Below, piece by piece: positions 59,266 through 64,000 of a stretch of 64,000 nt of DNA. The notes beneath the pieces are model-generated. The model saw nothing but the letters and a program-made list of their open reading frames with translations, was not told where the DNA came from and ran no database searches. This stretch comes from Galaxea fascicularis. Taxonomy: Eukaryota; Cnidaria; Anthozoa; Scleractinia; Euphylliidae. Numbering within the stretch: the stretch's first letter is position 1; each line of letters starts with the position of its first letter. A program made the position numbers and the translations under genes. The stretch is from positions 12,464,131 through 12,528,130 of the forward strand of contig OX419342.1 of the NCBI GenBank assembly GCA_948470475.1, in the 5' to 3' direction.

Positions 59266-60005
59266 GTGCAATTGTTGAAGAAGTTGATTATTTAAGTACT
59301 TTGCCGGATATACAATTAACTCGGCCAGAGTATGCGTCGCAAGCAAAACATTTGGTTACGCAGAACGAAGCACATTAAAAGCCATGAGAACTAAACTAGT
59401 GCGATTGTTGAAGCAGTGATTTTATTACCTTTCTGCGTTGATATCTGATCAACTTAGTTGGAGTATGCTTCGGAAACAAAACTTTCTCTCACCCCTCACC
59501 CCAGCGTTCTTGGTTTCGTCGTCCCAGTTATAACTCTGTCCCTCCCCCAGGGTGCAAATTGCTCATGATTCGGTCTCGCCGAAGATTCAAGTCTCCCGCG
59601 TGAATAGTAATCGGCAATTTTGAATTTCCCTCGCGTGTTTAAAGTCTTTGTTTTAGCCTACATCGTTTTTGACCATACACGGTCAAAAACGATCAACTAT
59701 AACAATACCTATTGTTCACGAATTTGAGCCGCTTTTCTTGATACGCGTGCGCAATAGCCTGGGTGGACACTGGGCATTTGCGCCTGGCTGTAATTCGTTG
59801 CTCGCCATTTTGCAGGTAACACGATGGTTTTCTGTGCAAGAGGGTGGAAATTACTGCCATAACTGTGGAGCCGGAGTAAAACCATTTCAGAATGGTAAAT
59901 CTAAATATAAATTTGCCCCTTTGGATCATTACTGTGAACGGAATTTCAATATTGCAATTTTGACAGTAGTTGTGTGCTTTTTTTACACCCTTAAAGGAAG
60001 ATTAT

Positions 60006-60200
60006 TGAACGCTATTTCCATCTCGGGTACAAGTATGATGTGATCATCAATTTTTTGAGAGTTAAGCATGAAATATGCATGAATGTACGAACACTTAAAT
60101 CGAGGCTTGTGAAATACAAATTATTAAGAAATGAGAGTTGGAGGAGTGAGGAGGAAGTAAAGAACATACTGATCAAGGAGGAAATGCAAGGGTCTGGTTG
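60006..60200 (+). pseudogene. Fragment of an integrase-type transposase N-terminus
   Basis: Across one frame break near 60035, the reading is IIERYFHLGYKYDVIINFLR then VKHEICMNVRTLKSRLVKYK and EEEVKNILIKEEMQGSGC. This is the repeated-helix start of an integrase-like (IS3/Ginger-like) transposase family found in cnidarian and fish genomes. The DDE part is absent, so the element cannot move by itself. Confidence 0.5.
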
Positions 60201-60594
60201 CCTTTCGGATTACACAGTTGTGGCAGTAATTTTCACCCTCTTACACTTTCGTTCCACAAACTTGACAGCCAGGCGCAAATGCCCAGTGCCCACTCAGGCT
60301 AATGCGCGCGCACAGGTTTAAACTTCCTACGGAAGTGTTCCATTTCTACGGAAGCACTGAAGTTCTAAGGAAGAGCTAGATTTCTACGGAACAGCGACGG
60401 CTTACACTACGGAAGAAGCTCGCTACTGTTTCCACAGAACAGCTATATTTCTAAAGAACGATCGCAGATTTACAAGGAACGATTGCAGAATTCTAAAGAA
60501 AGATGTTTAATTCTAAAATAACAGTTAATTTTTTAAAGAACGACACTTCATTTTCAAGTAAAAGCGTTGTCCCTTCTGGGTAACCGTACACTTT

Positions 60595-60770
60595 TGGCCG
60601 ATCGGTTCCTGAAATTTCGATGATAAGCAATGAAGTTGTTGACTTTATATTAGATCAGCATTTGACAAAAATTCGTCTCAAGTTTCTGAAGCGTAAACGT
60701 GCTTACTCAACAACAGCGGCGGGTTCGCACGAGGCCGTTCTTTGAAACTTGCCTTATTAGAATTTTCTTT
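60595..60770 (+). pseudogene. Harbinger-type transposase, continuation after insertion
   Basis: The frame GRSVPEISMISNEVVDFILD (from about 60596) is the segment that normally follows the YPCR..DL part of Harbinger transposases. It runs to TGA near 60745. Its fit with the frame left at 57648 shows both parts were one ORF. The catalytic DDE region is not seen downstream. Confidence 0.75.
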
Positions 60771-60779
60771 TCTTCAACC

Positions 60780-61285
60780 GGCATGTACTAAAACCAGGAA
60801 CACCGGAACACCCCCGGAACACCGAATAACAGCCGAAAAATCCCGAAACACCGAATTTGACGGTGTTGTTTTGTTTTCCCATTACAGACCACGGTAAAAA
60901 AATAAAATGTCAATGTATTTTGTTTACCCATGTAACACGAAAGAACTTAGAAGCATGCTCTAAAAATATAAAAAAAAGTGAAAAAAAGACAGAAAGAAAA
61001 AACGGAGAAATAAAAAAATAAAAGGAAGAAATAAGTTAATAAAGAATTAAAGAAATAAGCTGGTAAAGAGTTAAAGAAAGGAACAAATAAATAAACAAAA
61101 AGTAAGCCCTCTCACCCCCCCCCCCCCCCGAAGCCCCTATATTCACGCGACTAATTGAAAGTTTCTCAAGACTATGATCACATAGGGGGAGCTGGAATGG
61201 TGGAATGGGAAAACAAAACAACACCGTCAAATTCGGTGTTCCGGGGTGTTCCGGTGTTCCGCTGTTCCTGGTTTTAGTACATGCC
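60780..61285. mobile_element. 506-bp MITE with 9-bp target duplication, MULE-like
   Basis: GGCATGTACTAAAACCAGGA at 60780 is mirrored by TCCTGGTTTTAGTACATGCC ending at 61285. TCTTCAACC flanks it on both sides (60771-60779 and 61286-61294). Arms extend about 100 bp and include GGAACACCGGAACA repeats. The interior is A-rich with a C-run at 61117-61130. A 9-bp duplication fits a Mutator-like non-autonomous element. Confidence 0.85.
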
Positions 61286-61862
61286 TCTTCAACCTGTGAA
61301 ACAATAAAAACGGCCAAGGATGCCAAAATATATTTTGAATAAGACAGGGAGCAGAAATGGACAAGCTTAAGTGCAATTTTATGAGCAAATAAAGCAAAGT
61401 CTATTCACGTTCTAGGGAGAACGGCGAAAACAAAATATGGTGTCCTGTTCAGAAATTGAACGCGGTTCCAGCCAGAACGGTTCCAGCCAGTCTTAATTCC
61501 AATGTGGCATTCGAACGTCATCGGAGCTGCATACCTATCGGTGATGATTTGCCTGGTGGTCTTTCTTGGCTTGAACTGAAGAACTGGCAACAAAGTCTGG
61601 CCTTTGGCAATTTAGAACTAAGGCTGTACAGAATGTCAAAGGGAATCGGAGGAAAACCGAAAATTTTGCGATAACTACAGATGGACATCATGCTCGCGGA
61701 TGAAACAGGCAGCGACCTAAACGGTATTTCGTATTTTTTTTTTATGATATTTATTGCCTGATTCAAATATTACATACTCCTGGACATCCTGTAATTGTAA
61801 TTAAGCATGGCAGAATGTTTAACCCTTTCAATAGGCCGTGATTCAATGTTGGTGATGAGCAA

Positions 61863-61999
61863 TCTTCAGAAGTAGATGAATACGAAACTGACTCGGAAGG
61901 CGATTGCCTCGAAATTGATGACCGGGACATAGCACCTCAAACGGGTACATTATCCAGACCCGGAAGGCCAGTACGAGCTCGTTTTCGCCTGGCTTTGTA
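61863..61999 (+). other. Possible terminal exon of an unknown protein
   Basis: An open stretch reads DEQSSEVDEYETDSEGDCLE and on to SRPGRPVRARFRLAL before TAA. The acidic then basic pattern and the xRxGRxVRxxxRL end resemble the C-termini of some transposon-encoded proteins. The acceptor side is not clear and no upstream exon is recognised. Confidence 0.3.
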
Positions 62000-62248
62000 A
62001 GTTACATTGGTAGATATCTTTAATGACCATATTCAAAATTGGCAAAACTAGGCATTAAGTTTAGCAGTTTCTTGTAAGAAACTGAGATGCCTGTTATGCA
62101 TGATGATGAAAAAGTAGAAATCAAAGAATTTTAAGAAAATAAGGGTTTTGCATTTAATTATAGGTATTTTATTAACTGCCACTTAACTGACAACTGACAT
62201 TTGCAGCCCCCACCCCCCCCCCACCCCCCAATCCAGACCCTCTAATTA

Positions 62249-62624
62249 GGCCCTGTTTATACGTCGCAGTACGGACGAATATAATTGACACGAATAATTA
62301 TAGCGATTAAATTCGTCTGTAGACTGAGCGACGTTTAAAACGAAACGTTTTATCCGTGTGCCCCACACGGATAAAACGTGTGAAATGCGTGTTGGCTTTA
62401 GACGTCGCAGTTCAGACGTATTGAATTAAATGCATAATTTACTTTTACTTTTTAGCATGCTCCACTGAACGGCGCCATTTTGCTTTTAATTCACAGTGCG
62501 GACACAAACTACTGGTAACTGTTTTGTTCGACGTATAAAACGACTTGGTATTAAATTCGTCTGCCAGTCGACGGAAAGTGGTCAATTAAATTCGTCTAAT
62601 TAAATGCGACGTATAATCAGGGCC
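62249..62624. mobile_element. MITE with GGCCCTG ends and TA flanks
   Basis: GGCCCTGTTTATACGTCGCA at 62249 is mirrored by TGCGACGTATAATCAGGGCC ending at 62624. TA is present directly outside at both ends. Inside are AAATTCGTCTG repeats on both strands. It is non-coding. Confidence 0.7.
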
Positions 62625-62659
62625 TAAGATTGATAAAGACGTCGATAAATATCAGGCCC

Positions 62660-62826
62660 TAGTTCAGTGTTGAAAGAGTGAATAAACTGGATAACGCTAT
62701 TCGGTGGAAAAGTCACTATCCAGAGGATAAACTGGATAAATGTGTATTAGTTACAATACACTTAGTCCGCTGGATAGCGATTTAGCAACTGGATAGCGTT
62801 ATCCACTCTTTCAACAACTGGGACCA
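62660..62826. mobile_element. Foldback MITE with AGTGTTGAAAGAGTG ends
   Basis: AGTTCAGTGTTGAAAGAGTG at about 62660 is mirrored by CACTCTTTCAACAACTGG near 62824. Inner blocks ACTGGATAACGCTAT and ATAGCGTTATCCA also pair. It is non-coding and 167 bp or so long. Confidence 0.65.
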
Positions 62827-63497
62827 CGAATATAAACAGGGTAACAACAGGATTTCAGAACAATGAATGAAATCACCTATGAAAACATCCGGACAAGTCT
62901 TCCTCATCTTAAGGGGGTATTATGACGGTTAAATCCCTTGTTTTCGGTACATTTCGGCACTTTTCCCTCAAAAAGTGGGAATCTTGTCCAGACTTAGTCA
63001 CTGTAGGTCTAGAAATCTGCATATCCTAGGAGCTAAGAGGAAGGTTAGAGTGGAACTAGCAATCGTCAAGTGAAAATAATTTAGTGTCTCTGTCCCCTCG
63101 AAACTAGGTGGAACGAGGTTGTGTAAAATGTGTTCTGGCAATATACACTGAACCCCTTTGTTCTCACGCAGTAATTGCCATTTCATTTTACATGAAAACT
63201 CTCGTGAAGAGCAAGAGTGAGCGAATTATTACTTCACACGCGGCATCTCCATAGCAACACATCAAAAGTGGCATTATACCGGGTTTACTCTTGAATTAAT
63301 TACGTTATATTGTTTGAATACTGTCTGTTTAAAGTGAGCCTTTATTTAAATTATTGTACAAAATTAACAATAGGTGAGCCTCTTGGGACCTGGTGTTGCT
63401 TGGCGCTATCTAAATTCCATTTGTTTACACAATTTGTTAGTTCTTTGCCGATTCGTGTACATGAACTATCTCATGCCTTAAGATCGATTTAGTGAAA

Positions 63498-63717
63498 ATG
63501 ACAGTGGGTCTAACAGACTTGCTTGATTTGGCTATTAGTCCACAGATTGGACCTGTGAATTTCTTCCATCTAAGGAATCTCTTGCATACAATTGTTGAGC
63601 ATTTCGGAATTGGCGAAGTAGAAGCTCAACAAGCGGAGATTAGAAGACCACAATCACTAAGATCTTCATCGGAAGCACCTAGCAGTGTTGAAGACTCTCA
63701 TAGCGAAGAAGACGGAG
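63498..63717 (+). CDS. First coding exon of a QRICH2-like (DUF4795) protein
   Basis: ATG at 63498 (or the in-frame one at 63492 two codons earlier, in the wider ORF) starts MTVGLTDLLDLAISPQIGPV then NFFHLRNLLHTIVEHFGI, which matches the conserved start of QRICH2/DUF4795 proteins. Animal members act in the sperm flagellum. An acidic, Ser-rich tail follows and the exon ends at a GTTTGT donor at 63718. The rest of the gene lies beyond the right edge of the window. It is identified from one exon only. Confidence 0.55.
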
Positions 63718-64000
63718 GTTTGTATTATCGATTTGTTTTTCAAAACTATTCTTATCTTTCGCCAGTTCGAGAACTCGCATTTCAACTAGTTCGGATTGAT
63801 GCCCCACTGTCATGATTTCACCAGCTGTCCGGTGCTTACAGCTAGAAATATGTTTCTTATATATTTACAATATATTGCAAGTTTAGTAACAAAAACACCC
63901 GGTGTAATCTGAAAACAGCATTTATGTGGTTAACGCTCACTCAAGGACCTCAAGGTTTTGATTTCTTAATTATTTTGAAGTTTTCGATCTTTTGTTTGTA

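Larger units (their letters stand above)
57886..60588. mobile_element. 2.7-kb DNA transposon with long TIRs (IS3EU-like?)
   Basis: Ends TACGGTGGCCCAGAAGGGAC and its near complement (GTCCCTTCTGGGTAACCGTA reversed in sense) are flanked by CACTTT (57880-57885 and 60589-60594). TIRs extend about 240 bp (57886-58130 against about 60320-60588). The interior holds a tandem pair at 58537-59265 and a decayed ORF at 60006-60200 with the reading INFLRVKHEICMNVRTLKSR, a helix-turn-helix like the start of IS3-type integrase transposases of corals and fish. A 6-bp duplication fits IS3EU elements as I recall them. It interrupts a Harbinger-type transposase. Confidence 0.75.

Overview
The window is eukaryotic nuclear DNA: AT-rich, intron-rich, with GT-AG introns and long non-coding stretches full of mobile elements. 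No bacterial, organellar or rRNA gene is seen. Penelope-like retroelements, Harbinger-type and other inverted-repeat DNA elements, tRNA-like SINE units and the style of the host genes suggest a cnidarian, most likely a stony coral or other anthozoan. That assignment is inference; no species can be named from the sequence alone.

Left third (1-28412). About 6.5 kb of diverged tandem duplications, carrying two copies of a small first exon (2879-2908 and 6491-6520), lead into two same-strand, multi-exon genes. The first (6491-16674, 13 exons, about 458 residues) joins an N-terminal SET domain related to KMT5A to a Ulp1/SENP cysteine protease with an intact catalytic set. The second (16631-28412) has an acidic, serine-rich N-terminal region, two zinc-knuckle-like motifs, a tyrosine recombinase core split over two exons, four short acidic or basic linker exons and a C-terminal SANT/Myb-like exon. 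The two reading frames overlap inside one shared exon (16626-16699). This locus is the best candidate for an unusual system: lysine methylation, SUMO-type deconjugation, DNA recombinase fold and chromatin binding in one 22 kb locus, either a very large Crypton-like element or its domesticated descendant. Its introns hold a satellite-armed TIR element, several MITE palindromes, a truncated LINE and a tRNA-like SINE.

Middle (28413-42097). Mostly non-coding, followed by a decayed Penelope-like element (33340-34990, RT plus GIY-YIG with frameshifts), an imperfect tandem array (35340-36055), a minisatellite (36056-36450) and an intact 778-residue reverse transcriptase ORF of a different Penelope-like type (36565-38901).

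Right (42098-64000). An intronless DDAH gene (minus, 42098-42910), an inverted pair of tRNA-like units (43420-43705), a complete seven-exon DRAP1/NC2-alpha gene (minus, 45211-51596) with two large insertions in its introns, a three-copy tandem repeat (52243-52922), then a nest of transposons. In that nest a Harbinger-type transposase ORF (57296-57648, resuming at 60595) is interrupted by a 2.7 kb element with long TIRs and a 6-bp target duplication (57886-60588). The left junction is itself duplicated in tandem, and a second 506-bp insertion with a 9-bp target duplication follows. The window closes with two MITEs and the first exon of a QRICH2-like gene (63498-63717) that runs off the right edge.
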